A program made the position numbers and the translations under genes. The notes beneath the pieces were generated by a model that searched no databases, had not been told where the DNA came from, and was given only the letters and a program-made list of their open reading frames with translations. DNA of 64,000 nucleotides from Narthecium ossifragum (lineage: Eukaryota > Streptophyta > Magnoliopsida > Dioscoreales > Nartheciaceae), in NCBI GenBank assembly GCA_963920575.1, contig OY986973.1, forward strand, positions 16,354,062-16,418,061, in the 5' to 3' direction. Below, piece after piece: positions 35,201 to 45,302 of the stretch. Within the stretch, counting starts at the first letter, position 1, and each line of letters begins with the position of its first letter.

Positions 35201-38200
35201 CATTGGTTTGTTGAAACTAAAGGTAAATATAGACTCATCAACATGAGTAACACATGCCAAAGTAACAGGCTTACAATGTCTGCAAACTTTGGTAGGGTGA
35301 AAAGTCTGAAGGAATAGTTCCAGATATTCCACAGCTTCGTAAGATCCTACAAAAAGCAAATGCTATTGGTAGGAAGTTCTTTTGCAGCAGGACAATGATG
35401 GAAATGAAATCACAGCGATTGAATCTGAATTGTTGGTACTGTTTACAAGGTGCTTAGTGATGTCAGGGTGCTGGCAAATGATAAAGATGAGATCCCCTTA
35501 GATATGTCACCTATGCGTCTGTGCATTGACAAGACAAAATCATCATTAGCTATGAATGAAGTGAATGAGAAAAATATTGAGACATTGAAAGCAAAGCTGA
35601 GACGTAGTTCTAACTTGCATTATAAAGTTAGTAGAAAGATGGTGACAGAAAAAAGTTAAGCACTTACAAGTCGGTCAACTTTGTAAGATTAGAGAAGCTG
35701 GAAGGGATAGGACCTTGCAAAGAGGTTCCTTGCAGCCTCCTGTGAAAAAAGTTACCCGGGTTTATAGGATGAACATCATACATGAATGGTGGAGAGTATG
35801 CCGCTTGTAACAGCAAACATTAGTAACTACGCTTGATTGAAAATTCTGGCTTGCAGTTTTTTTGAATATAAAGAGAATCATCTATGTGTGCTGGGCTAAG
35901 ATCATTAGTTCATTACTGTGTATGCTTGTGTATAACATTTCAACTGTGTGATCCTTTTCTTGTTTGAATCTTAGACTCATCAAAGTATCTCCTAAAATTA
36001 TTTTAGGACTCACATTCAGTTGATAAAAGAAAGTTGCCGAGATGTCTAACTGATGGATGTTATAACTTTCCAACGTAGCATATTCTACTTTCTACTAAGA
36101 AATTGTTTCATTGAACATGTTCATGTTAGCAAGAAATGATTGGTTGCCACATCCTAGTTCATGGAGATCTCAAAGTAAAGCAATGGAAAAATGTGATTAT
36201 GAAACTGCGAAGTAGAATTTAAAGAACAATCCCTTTAATAAGCATCAGTTTTCAAGACAGAGAGTATTGTTAGAACTTAAAAGAGAGACCTTCTTATCTA
36301 AAGAACAATCCCTTGCACATCGTAAGTCACAACATTACTTTTTGAAGAGGAAGATTCTACTATGGAATACTACAAAGATAAGTACACCTACAAAAACATG
36401 AACAGAACAGCTATATAAAATGCTATAATTAATTTATGGATAAAATCGAACATGTCTTGCTGATATTCAAACTATAAAATCTGCAAGGAATCTTACAAAG
36501 TGGTTAAGTTTGTCCAACTGCCAATAAACTCGGGTATTTGGCCAGTAAAATTGTTGTCGGATGCCCATCTGACCAGCAGATGCCAGAAGCAGTGAGACAC
36601 ATTCATACCCCGGTAATTCAAAGACCACGAAAACATAAGACTTACAGGGTCTGCAAACTCTGAAGATTTGACAGAGATGGTGGCCACTCGCCCCGGAGTC
36701 CACAGCTATTTATGTACCTACAAAAGGAGATCAGAATTAGGTTTTTCCATTTGCCTCATTTAATGTGCATGGGAGCCTGTAAATGAACATTCAGATAACG
36801 AAAGGGAAAACTGACAACTGCTGCAGACTGATCAAGTTCCCCAGCTCAGCTGGAAGCGAACCACTAAGGTTATTCGTTCCTATGCTCCTACAAATGTAGA
36901 ACAAATTAATCACTCAACCAAAGTAACTTGAACATGAATCAATCAGAAAGAATTGGTTTATTACAGAACTATGAGCTTCTGAAGCTTCCCAAGCTCCTTC
37001 GGAACAGGTCCAGAGAGTGCGTTCGTCCCGAACGTCCTAATGATAATAGCATAGGCATTGAAGCTGAGTGTGTTACGATAATGATAAGCCTTATTCCAAA
37101 ACCTCAGGTTAAATGAGTCCTACAGGTATTTCATAGCAGTCAAATTTCCAATGAATGCTGGCAAGGGACCTGTCAAGTAATTTTGAGAGAAATCCCTACA
37201 AAACAGTGACAGTTTAAAATCAGTATCATTGGAAATGTCAACACTCTTCAAACAAAAAATTTAAGTGCTTCAGGTTTTTCCGATGATAGCAAACCATAAA
37301 GTGAAAAAAAAGCTTCTACTGGCCTTTGGAAATAAAAGTGATTTGTTAATATGGGGATTTGTCATTTGAGTTCACTACTTTTCCCTTCATGGTGAATCAT
37401 ACTAAGTGCTAAGTGCAATATCAATTCATGCCGCCGACGCAAACAACGAAATCAACCAGGTAATAAGCTATCCAAACTCAAGGTATCAACATCATTACGA
37501 GCCTTTATTTGGTTGAACTGTAAACTAAGATACAAGCAACATACAGATCCCATAGGTAAGTCAGATTCTGGAGCTCTTCTGGGATCGTCCCCACCACATC
37601 CAATGCATACACTCGACTACAAATGCATAGAATTCATCAATTCAGATATATTTGGTAATATCAATAATGAAGCAGCTAGAATTCCGAAGAGAGTATCTGA
37701 TGAAATTTATAACAATAACGAAGAATAAACTCACAATTGAACAATGTGGCAGGTGGTATCGTTATCATATGAGCAGTCACATTTAATGGCAGGGTTGAAG
37801 CTTGGGTCATTGAAGGCGGTGGAGTCGGTGGCAGCACCACTGCATGGCTCCCCGCTGATGTTCCATGCTGGCGATGCCGACTTCCCCCACCTTACCAGGA
37901 TCGTGTTCAGTGCCTGCACTGTGAAACCAGCAAGATTGATCAGCTCAATTACGGCTAATAGGATTTACACATGTCTAGTACTTGACTATCCTAATGAGAG
38001 CAATACAAGATTTGCTTCAGAATATGGTATTAGAAAACACAACAAGCTGCTATAGTACAAAGAATTACCTGGTTTGGGATCAATAGAGGGAAGATGCTAT
38101 GAGATGCTGTGTCATATGGACTTTTCAGTGAACATGCTATCTGCTATGACTCAATTTAAGAAAACATCCTCTATGCATAGAATCCTCAGAGAAGAAAAAG

Positions 38201-38440
38201 ACCAGTCCTATTCGCTCTAAATCTTAAAAATTTGTAAGTTATTCATAAAACCAGTGAAATATCTAAGCATCATTCATATTTGGTCCAATCAACAAGAACC
38301 AAGTGAGCAATACCTTCCACAGGATCGGTTGTAGCATTAGCTGCAGCAGATCTTTTGACAAAAAACGAGATCAAGATAAAGGTGAACCAAGCAGGAAAAG
38401 CTGTTGAAGAAGAAGATAATGGTGATCTTTGCAACATCAT
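29663..38440 (-). CDS. LRR-VIII receptor-like serine/threonine kinase with malectin domain (At1g56140-type), 24 exons
   Basis: A plasma-membrane receptor kinase: extracellular leucine-rich repeats plus malectin domain, one membrane helix, cytoplasmic RD kinase. Exons (minus): 38314-38440, 37735-37918, 37545-37616, 37124-37195, 36965-37036, 36816-36887, 36646-36717, 36497-36568, 35668-35739, 35447-35518, 35275-35346, 35098-35169, 34918-34983, 34591-34656, 34097-34141, 33948-34012, 33446-33825, 32340-32541, 32081-32251, 31855-31973, 31002-31212, 30668-30899, 30360-30510, 29663-30049. All introns are GT-AG. The phases agree and give 3126 nt, 1041 aa plus stop, like family members of about 1030 aa. 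Two adjacent ATGs (38440, 38437) could start it; I took the first. Ligand and role are unknown; relatives act in immunity or development. The reading frame appears intact, so probably functional. Confidence 0.92.
32340..33825 (-). other. Receptor kinase exons 17-18: malectin domain
   Basis: Exon 17 (380 bp) and exon 18 (202 bp) encode the malectin module. Recognisable blocks are [59 protein letters not shown] and [20 protein letters not shown]. The opening motif, normally INCGG, reads INSGG here, a Cys-to-Ser change at a usually conserved position. Malectin folds bind carbohydrate, possibly wall glycans; binding by this protein is inference. Confidence 0.85.
34591..37616 (-). other. Receptor kinase exons 3-14: leucine-rich repeat array
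   Basis: Ten successive 72-bp exons (3-12) each encode one 24-residue repeat split at the same codon position (ends TT or CT, next starts with one base). Examples are [37 protein letters not shown] and [18 protein letters not shown]. Two 66-bp exons (13, 14) encode the last repeats ([39 protein letters not shown]). One repeat per exon is the hallmark of this subfamily. No stop interrupts any repeat. Confidence 0.88.
37735..38440 (-). other. Receptor kinase exons 1-2: signal peptide and N-terminal cap
   Basis: Exon 1 encodes a serine-rich start and a hydrophobic core ([15 protein letters not shown]), typical of a secretory signal, followed by [11 protein letters not shown]. Exon 2 (184 bp) encodes the LRR-VIII cap: [20 protein letters not shown] and the [13 protein letters not shown] cysteine cluster. 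The junction (codon G|TG) restores DPVEVQALN as in relatives. Confidence 0.85.
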
Positions 38441-39432
38441 CTCCCTCAATTCCTTAGGTGATTTTGCTACTAATCTTCTCTTCTCAAGAACAGGAGAGAG
38501 AAATGTGGCAAAAGCTAGAGAGAGAGAGAGAGAGAAAACGATACAGATACATACACAGGTGTAAATGGCCTGACAAAGCAGAAAAACTTTGTTTGAATGC
38601 AATTTTGGTGGCTTTCTATAGTTTTGTTATACAACACTTTAGTTTAATGCTATAATCTAGTTTAGACTGGTCACTCTATTATTATTCGTTGGTCCGTTAA
38701 TTGTCACATGTAAATTAAGCATGCATCGCTAAAATTGGTTGTTAAGATGGCTACTTTTCCTTAAATGTCTTTCAACTTTGAATATTATATTTTAGACGAG
38801 GACCAGGCATGTTCTTTTTTAGGTGTACGTATAGCATAGAGGGGCCAATGAAAACATGTATTTTTGCTCAACTTGGACAAATAGCGAGTCAAGTGGATAA
38901 AAAGTATGCGCATGAGGTAACGTCCCAATCTTAACCAGGTCATCCTGCAATAATTGTCAACAGTTTTATTCCACTTGACTAGATGCATTGTTCTTCAACC
39001 TAAGAAGAAGGCCCACCAAGGCTTGGGAATTCGGGGACGTAAGCAGATCAGATTATCTGCTGGTGCACAAGTATCGAATTCTCGATCTGACTAGAAGTAT
39101 TTTAATGAGATTTTTGTCTATATATTCTTTCAAATTTTACATAAAATAAATCGAACATTGATCTTGGATTCATCAAAACTCATATCATTAGTGGTTTCGA
39201 TTTGTTTTGGTTTCATGTTCATCAGTTCATCCTTCCAGCCACCCCAGGTATAATAGAAGTTGCCTTTGTCTTTCTCTTGCAATATTCATAGCAGGATGCC
39301 AAGTGTTGGAGGCCCACTATGGCCCAAGGCCTAAGCAAAATTTGGCCCACAAGAAAATAACTGCAGTTTATGTCCCCTCGTGGACTTCTCGGTAATGTTT
39401 CCCAATTTTGGTAGCATAGGAGGAAGGGACTC
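38441..39432. promoter_or_regulatory. Upstream region of the receptor kinase
   Basis: Just upstream of the start codons lies a (GA)n run (38516-38534), i.e. CT-rich on the coding strand, common in plant 5' UTRs. A weak TATA-like 'tataac' sits on the minus strand near 38628. The rest is AT-rich with no gene. The promoter assignment is positional inference only. Confidence 0.35.
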
Positions 39433-39442
39433 GCCGAGAAGT

Positions 39443-39444
<2 letters not shown>

Positions 39445-39473
<29 letters not shown>

Positions 39474-39595
39474 TTTAGTTGAGCACGGCAGTGAGAAGAG
39501 TACCGGCTCGGGGTGAGAGAGGGCACCAATCTTCGAACCCAGATCCTTTGCAGGACACCCAAGCTGTCATACCAGACAAGCTAGGGAAGGTCGGT
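39445..39595 (-). mobile_element. tRNA-derived SINE with (TA)n tail
   Basis: Flanked by a perfect 12-bp target-site duplication gccgagaagtac (39433-39444, 39596-39607). On the minus strand the 5' part carries a B-box-like ggttcgaagat and an A-box-like tagcttgtctgg, about 30 bp apart as in a tRNA promoter. The element ends in a (TA)n run (39447-39472). About 151 bp is a normal plant SINE length. Confidence 0.75.
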
Positions 39596-39607
39596 GCCGA
39601 GAAGTAC

Positions 39608-39969
39608 CTTGCCCGATCAGAAATTGTAAAAATCAAATCATATATTGAAATTGGCTCTGACACCATGTTAGAAGATCATTTAAATGTCTAAATTAGATAT
39701 ATATGCTAACAGGCCATAAAGTTCAAGGCCATACAACTCCTTCCTCAGTTGAGCCATATGATTGAGGAGGTTCTATACGGAAATCATCGCAATCTCTACC
39801 TTAATGGTCTCGATCTCATCACGGATAGCCTATGGTCTCGATCCCGTCACATATAGGATATAGCCTCCCATACTGATGAAAGTAACTCTAGAATAACGAT
39901 TTAATATTATCCCTGAATGCATGTTGTACCAAAATCCTAACTTGGTAGTACTCACAGATACTGACAACA
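39608..39969. other. Intergenic spacer
   Basis: No gene. A short direct repeat around 'tctcgatcccatcac' (39808-39850) is the only local structure I see. Confidence 0.4.
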
Positions 39970-40065
39970 TGGTTTTTTTTTTTTTTTTGAGCCAAAAGAG
40001 GGGTTAAAAACCCCTGAATGCATTAAAAATCATACAATATAGTGGTTTAACGAATCAACAAGGAG
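39970..40065 (-). mobile_element. 3' tail of a LINE, strongly truncated
   Basis: A T-run (39972-39988) followed by gagccaaaagaggggttaaa and 'aacccctgaatgcatt'. On the minus strand this is a short LINE-like 3' end with a poly(A) tail. It is under 100 bp and has no coding sequence. Confidence 0.45.
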
Positions 40066-40096
40066 GAGAGGTAAGGAGAGGAGAGTTGGGCATGGG

Positions 40097-41109
40097 TAGG
40101 GGTGTCCAAAAAGCCCAAATGGCCCGGCCCGGTATGGGTCCGGCCCGGACCCGTCAGGGTCGTAGCCCGGTCCGGCCCGGGTGTTGGCCCTGCTGGACCG
40201 GGCTGATCCGGGTTCAGGGCCGGATCAGGGCCCCTTGGTCAAAAACCCGGTCCGGCCCGGCCCGGTCCGGGTTTTAAAGAAGCCCAATCAACCCACTCCA
40301 TCACTACCGTCCACTTCTTATCAACCTAACATCTCCTCCCCATCTCTCTCGTATTCCTCATCTCTCTTGTGTCGCACCCGATCAGCCCACGCTCCACCGA
40401 CGCCGGCCCAGCCAAGCTCCACCCCCGGCCCTTCCCCCATCTCAATCTCCAATCTTGCGCATCCATGTCCAAAACACACACACCCATCCTCCACCGTAAT
40501 CACTGTCGTCATCGTCTTCGGTGCCCTCGGCTTCTCCGCAAGGTCGCTTGTCGTTCATGGTGATGAGGGGCTGGCGGAGACGAAAGCACGAGGCCGATCC
40601 AGCTTCCTATAAGCTGACCTCGTTCCAATCCCTAAGCTTCACCGAGTCCAACATCCTCAAGGGGCTAACTGCTGGGAACCAGATCGAGAGCGACGGCTTC
40701 GGGTGCCACTACCGCGTCGCAGTCCCCCGCCGCGGCGACGGCCAGTTCGTGGAGGTGAAGAAGATTTGGAACCACAAGAAGCTCCACGTGAAGCACGAGA
40801 AGGAGTTCGAAATGGAGATCAGCATCCTCGGCTCGATCCGGCACGAGCTACTGTGATGCATCTCCAGCGCTGATGCCAATTAAGCGGGGTTGTCCAACTG
40901 GGCCGACCCTGTCCGGCCCGGTCCAGCCCGATTTTTAAGCCGGGCAGGGCCATAGCCGGGCCGGACCGGGTGGGAGGCCTATTGGGCCCGGTACTGGCCC
41001 GGCCCGGTCCGGATGATTACCAGGGCCGGACCGGGTATTGCCTCAAACCCGGCCCGGCCCGGGTTACCCGGGCCAGGCCGGACCGGGCCGGCCCATTTGG
41101 ACACCCCTA
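40097..41109. mobile_element. Pack-hAT (1013 bp), non-autonomous hAT with captured kinase fragment
   Basis: Terminal inverted repeats TAGGGGTGTCCAAA at both ends and a perfect 8-bp duplication ggcatggg (40089-40096, 41110-41117). An 8-bp duplication and TAGGG ends define hAT elements. The subterminal regions (40120-40275 and 40910-41095) are dense in ggcccgg/ccgggcc words that can pair with each other. The interior carries a receptor-kinase fragment instead of a transposase. Confidence 0.88.
40480..40855 (+). pseudogene. Captured HAESA/HSL1-like LRR receptor kinase fragment
   Basis: The plus-strand frame from 40551 reads FMVMRGWRRRKHEADPASY, KLTSFQSLSFTESNILKGLT, GFGCHYRVAVPRRGD, VKKIWNHKKL, KEFEMEISILGSIRHE, then stop. 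This matches the juxtamembrane region and kinase N-lobe of HSL1-type receptors (WKLTSFxxLxFTESNILxGL, VAVKKIWNxxKL, EKEFLAEVxILGxIRH). A hydrophobic segment just before it (VITVVIVFGALGF, another frame) would be the membrane helix. The glycine loop is damaged (SDGFG) and the rest of the kinase is absent. It is unrelated to the LRR-VIII gene next door. It sits inside the Pack-hAT. Confidence 0.8.
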
Positions 41110-41117
41110 GGCATGGG

Positions 41118-41400
41118 AGGAGGGACAGATTAGCGAATCGAATTTGGGAATTAATCAATCGGATTTAACACCATCTTCCCGTGACCCAACACACAACTCT
41201 CATTAGTGGGGTTTGACTGGCAGCATCCTCTGTAACTACCCAACCAAGCTCCAGCATGTGGCATGTCCGGCTCTACATACCATCAATCTTATAAGAGGCA
41301 GCGATGACTTTACATCTGATTGGTGGAAACGCTTTCAATCCAAAATCGAAGAAATCACCCTACCACACACATAACTATAAAATATAGGCAAATAAGCTCA
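41118..41400. other. Intergenic spacer
   Basis: No gene or repeat recognised between the hAT element and the LINE tail. Confidence 0.4.
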
Positions 41401-42447
41401 CTTTTTTTCTTCTTTTTTTTTTTTTTTTTTTGCAAAATTGAGTCAAAGCTGAGCAACCGAGTTAAAGGCTTACAAGAGATTTTTTTACTGGAGGCTCCCT
41501 TATGGGGATGGCCTCCCTCCTACAAATAACATGAGCTACTCCAACGTGATTTGCCAATCCATCTGCTTCCATATTCTCTTTTGTTGGGATATACATAAGT
41601 CAGAAAGAATTAAAATTCCCAACAACCCAAAGGATGTCATGTAGCAAGTTCACAATGTCATCATTAGGTGGCATGACTCCATTGATTATGTTGACAGCAA
41701 ATTTGGCATCACTCTCAATAAGAAGACGCTTGATTTCCATGCGTTTGCACTCCTCCATTGCAAAAAGGATAGCTTGGAAATCAGCTTGAAGGGTGGTATT
41801 ACCAATAGAAATAGCGGAAGCTTCCTAGTCCATCTCTTCATCCACATTTCGACAAACAGCTGCAAGACCAGCAATATTACCTTGGGATCCCATTGAAGCA
41901 TCTACTTGGACTCGTTGCCATTCCCACTTGGATCTTTGGTTTGATGATTGTTGCCGGTGTTCATTTAATAGCATGAATTCTCTAACTTGCCACTTGATGC
42001 TGCATGTGATCTCCTCTACACTAGAATTAGTGCCTTCAAACATTACTAAGATTCTTCCACATCGCCTAAAGAGTGTAACCCATAAGATATTTAATTTTCC
42101 TGAAACCCCGTTGGACTTGGTCCTTTGTAGATAGTTAAAACAGAAATCCAATGTTTAAATACCTTGTGTGAATACTGGATCCAGCCAAAACATTTCTCCA
42201 AACCTCCACGGCAAGAGGGCATTGAAAGAAAATATGATTTGCATCCTCATCAAACAAATTGCATTGTTTACATGGTTTATCACTAACCATATGCAGATGC
42301 CATAATTGTGAGAGCGATGCAATTTTACCATATGCCATCTTCCATAAAAATTGTTTGATGCGAGGCCCAGTTGGGGCTTTCCAAATGCTCCACCATAATG
42401 CTGAATTCCCATTCTTGTTTCCTCGTTGATGATCAACTGATTTGTTC
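41401..42447 (-). mobile_element. 5'-truncated LINE (L1-type) with zf-RVT and RNase H relics
   Basis: A T-run at 41403-41432 is the poly(A) tail of a minus-strand retroelement. On the minus strand 42430-42190 encodes the zinc-binding RT-associated domain (zf-RVT): KAPTGPRIKQFLWKMAYGKI, CKQCNLFDEDANHIFFQCPL. 41920-41640 encodes an RNase H-like domain of the RVT_3 type: VDASMGSQGNIAGLAAVCRN, LQADFQAILFAMEECKRMEI, LLIESDAKFAVNIINGVMP. At least one stop breaks it and the reverse transcriptase is missing. The right flank (from about 42448) matches receptor-kinase intron 3, so the LINE landed in the duplicated copy. Confidence 0.75.
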
Positions 42448-43504
42448 ACATGGAGATTTGTCATGTATGTTCATTAATTTTTCATCCATGGTGAATTGTT
42501 CTATTGACCTCTAGAAAGCTTCTAATTTTCCTTCAAGCCTTTAATGGATAAGAATTTGGTTGAACTGTAAACTAAGATACTTGCAACATACAGATTCCAT
42601 AGGTAGGTCAGATTCAGGAGCTCTTCCGGGATCGTCGTCCCCACCACATCCAATGCATTTACTCTCCTGCAAATGCACCAAAACATTGATCCAATATATT
42701 TGGTCATATCAATAATGAATCAGCTAAAATTCCAAAGAGTCTGATAATGAAAATCATAATGAAAAAAAGAACTCACAATTTGATAATGTGGTAGGTGGTA
42801 TTGTTGTCATATGAGCAGTCACATTTGATGGCAAGGTTGAAGCTTGGGTCATAGAAGTTGGTGGAGTTGATGGAAGCACCGCTGCAAGGCTCCCCACTGA
42901 TGTTCCATGCCGATGAAGCCATCTTTTCCCACCTCCCGAGGATCGTGTTCAGCGCCCATACTACGAAACCAGCAAGATTGATCGGCTCAATTAGGACCAA
43001 ATGGGATTCACATATGCCTACTGTTCAACTCTTTTAATGAGAGGAACACAAGATTCACTTTCGCATGCACCAGAAAAGAATTTCTTGGATTTGGGTCAAT
43101 TGAGGGATGCTATATATGAGATACCATGTCATATGCACATTTCAGTAGACATGCCATCTGCTATTATTCAGCTGAAAGAACGCATGCATGGGCAAACACT
43201 TCAAAAACATGGTGCAATATTTCTGAAACTATATGATGTCCCATGCTGTTGAAGCAGCAGAGAACACACACACACACAAGCACACACACACACACACAGA
43301 AAAAAGGCCATTGAAATATTTAAGCATAGATCTTAGGAATTCTAACATGTCTTTTGATAAGTTGCTTAAAAAACAATTGAAATCTCTCAGTTCCTACCAA
43401 CAATCATATAACCTCTGTCTGAAGAACCGAATGACCAATACCTTCTGAAGGATCTTTTCTAGCATTAGCTGCAGGTCAAAAGATGATGATCTTTGCAACA
43501 TCAT
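42448..43504 (-). pseudogene. Truncated duplicate of the LRR-VIII receptor kinase (exons 1-3)
   Basis: Three exon equivalents plus introns align with the intact gene. The exon 3 copy (42592-42666, 75 bp) has one extra codon. The exon 2 copy (42777-42960, 184 bp, same length) encodes ALNTILGRWEK...GEPCSGASINS. The exon 1 copy (43442-43504, 63 bp) keeps MMLQRS but lost about 64 bp including the hydrophobic signal core. That loss shifts the frame (63 vs 127 bp) and prevents secretion. Intron 3 similarity continues to the LINE at 42447; exons 4-24 are absent. A segmental duplication and decay of the neighbour about 5 kb away. Confidence 0.85.
43264..43298. repeat. (CA)n microsatellite
   Basis: CA dinucleotide run with one G interruption, in the pseudogene's intron 1. 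Confidence 0.9.
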
Positions 43505-43766
43505 CCCCCCTCTTTCTCAATGATGGCACAAAGGCTTCCTAGCTCGGTCTTTATGCGACTAATCTTCTCTTCTCAACAACAAGAGGAGAGGTGACAAAAG
43601 GCTAGGAAGATAAAAACAAGACCTGTTCAAAATGGCATGTTTTGAAACGAAAACACAAAAACGATCCTACATAAAGTAGATTTAATACGCAGAAATTTCC
43701 TTAATATTGGTTCCTTAAAGCTCTTGCAAACTATGAATTGCTTGTTTGATTATAATAAATTAACTC

Positions 43767-45291
43767 TGACGCGCATTGAGATGTGTCGTTAAGTATATCA
43801 AAGGCGATCAAAACAAATTACCGGACTACTAATTAACTATAACGTAGCTAGTGGAAGTACGGGTCGAGTCCTCGAGGAATTGGATGGTCGAATTAGTAAA
43901 TGTGATATAATCTTTACAATAGTTGGAAACGATAGGATTGGTTCTTTGGTTATTCTAACTAAAGTACTTTAAAAACAATTAAGGTGGAAATTTATCAAGA
44001 AAAAAATCCGAGGGAATTCCGATCCGAATTAGGGTCTAAATATATTCTCTATGAATCAGGATGCATGACACTTCAATGAGATGGTCTAAATTGGGGATCG
44101 ACGAGCGTAGGGTTAGTATCGCTCGTCGCTAATGAGATGTCGGGTTAGGATCATCTCATCGCGTGAATTACAAGGTTAAGATCCATGATCGAGGCTTTAA
44201 TTTATTCATAGCTCAACAATCGCCGGGCTAAGGTCATATCGTTGGCAAAGAATCAAGGCTTTGTATGAATAAGGTCTTGGGTTGAGATGGGTTTAATACC
44301 TCAATCCAATCCCTCATCTAAGTCAAGAATGGTAGGTAGGATAGTCATGGATTGGGGTGATTCCAGCACCTCAAGATCCTATCATAAGATCAAGGATTCA
44401 TCCCCTAGAGTTGGCCATGGTTCTAGTATAGCCTCTTCTTTGAGGAATTGAATCAATCATCTAGCAAGCATCTAATGCTCAAGCAATTACATGCAAAAAG
44501 AGGTATTCAACCATTCAATAATGGAATTCATTAAAGAAATATGGAATTACATGTGAATTCATACAAATACCATCTCACAAGAGTCAATACATTAAGAATC
44601 AAAAGAGAAATCTAAAAAAAAGACCAAAGACATCACGAAATTCCCAAGGAAAAGGGATTTAGCTACTCATCTTGGGTAGGAGATCCATAGAAGAGGAGGC
44701 TTTACCCATCTTCTCCATCAAAATCCACCCTCAAAGCCCTAAATCTCTCTCACTCTAAGGGGGGAGAAGGTTGTAGAAAAGGTGAAGAAAGGAGGGAAAA
44801 AAAATCCAAAAATAAGAGCCAAAACCCCTATTTATAGGCCTTAGGTCATGGGCTATCAGATTAAATCTGAATCGTCCATTTCTACCCGTCAGCCGGTCTT
44901 GGATCGATCCAAAATAGGTTTGGATCGATCCAAGATGTAAATAATTGAGTTTCTAACGGCTCGGATCGATCCACTGTGAGTTTGTATCGATCCAATGTGT
45001 AACAGAGAGTCATGGCTCCCTAGAAGGGGTTTTGGATCGATCCAGACTGAGTTGGATCCATCCGGAATAGGTCTGGATCGATCCATAAATTTGGGATCGA
45101 TCCAAATATTCTGGATCAATCTAAATATGGCATATTTTGTGCAATTTATGTCATTTAAGCCCAGAATCGATGCAACTCTCTTTGTAAGCTCTTGTACCTG
45201 AAACCATATGAAAAGATATTAAAAATGCATTGCTTGAGAGCTAACAAAGCCCAGTTGAATGGGTGAATTATGCATATTTTGTGACTTATCA
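43767..45291 (-). mobile_element. 3' LTR of the Tat/Athila-like element (1525 bp)
   Basis: It shares near-identical sequence with the split 5' LTR, such as gtacgggtcgagtcctcgag. On the minus strand a TATA box (ctataaatag, about 44829-44838) lies downstream of a cluster of GGATCGATCC palindromes (44890-45110). The 76-codon minus ORF over the palindromes is not a gene. Confidence 0.88.
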
Positions 45292-45302
45292 CACCCCCCA
45301 AC
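45292..45302 (-). other. Polypurine tract
   Basis: On the minus strand ttggggggtg directly precedes the TG of the 3' LTR, as expected for plus-strand priming. Confidence 0.75.

Noticed and set aside
35450..35659. 69-codon plus ORF within the kinase gene
   Set aside because: Antisense of LRR exon 10 (35447-35518) and intron sequence of the receptor kinase.
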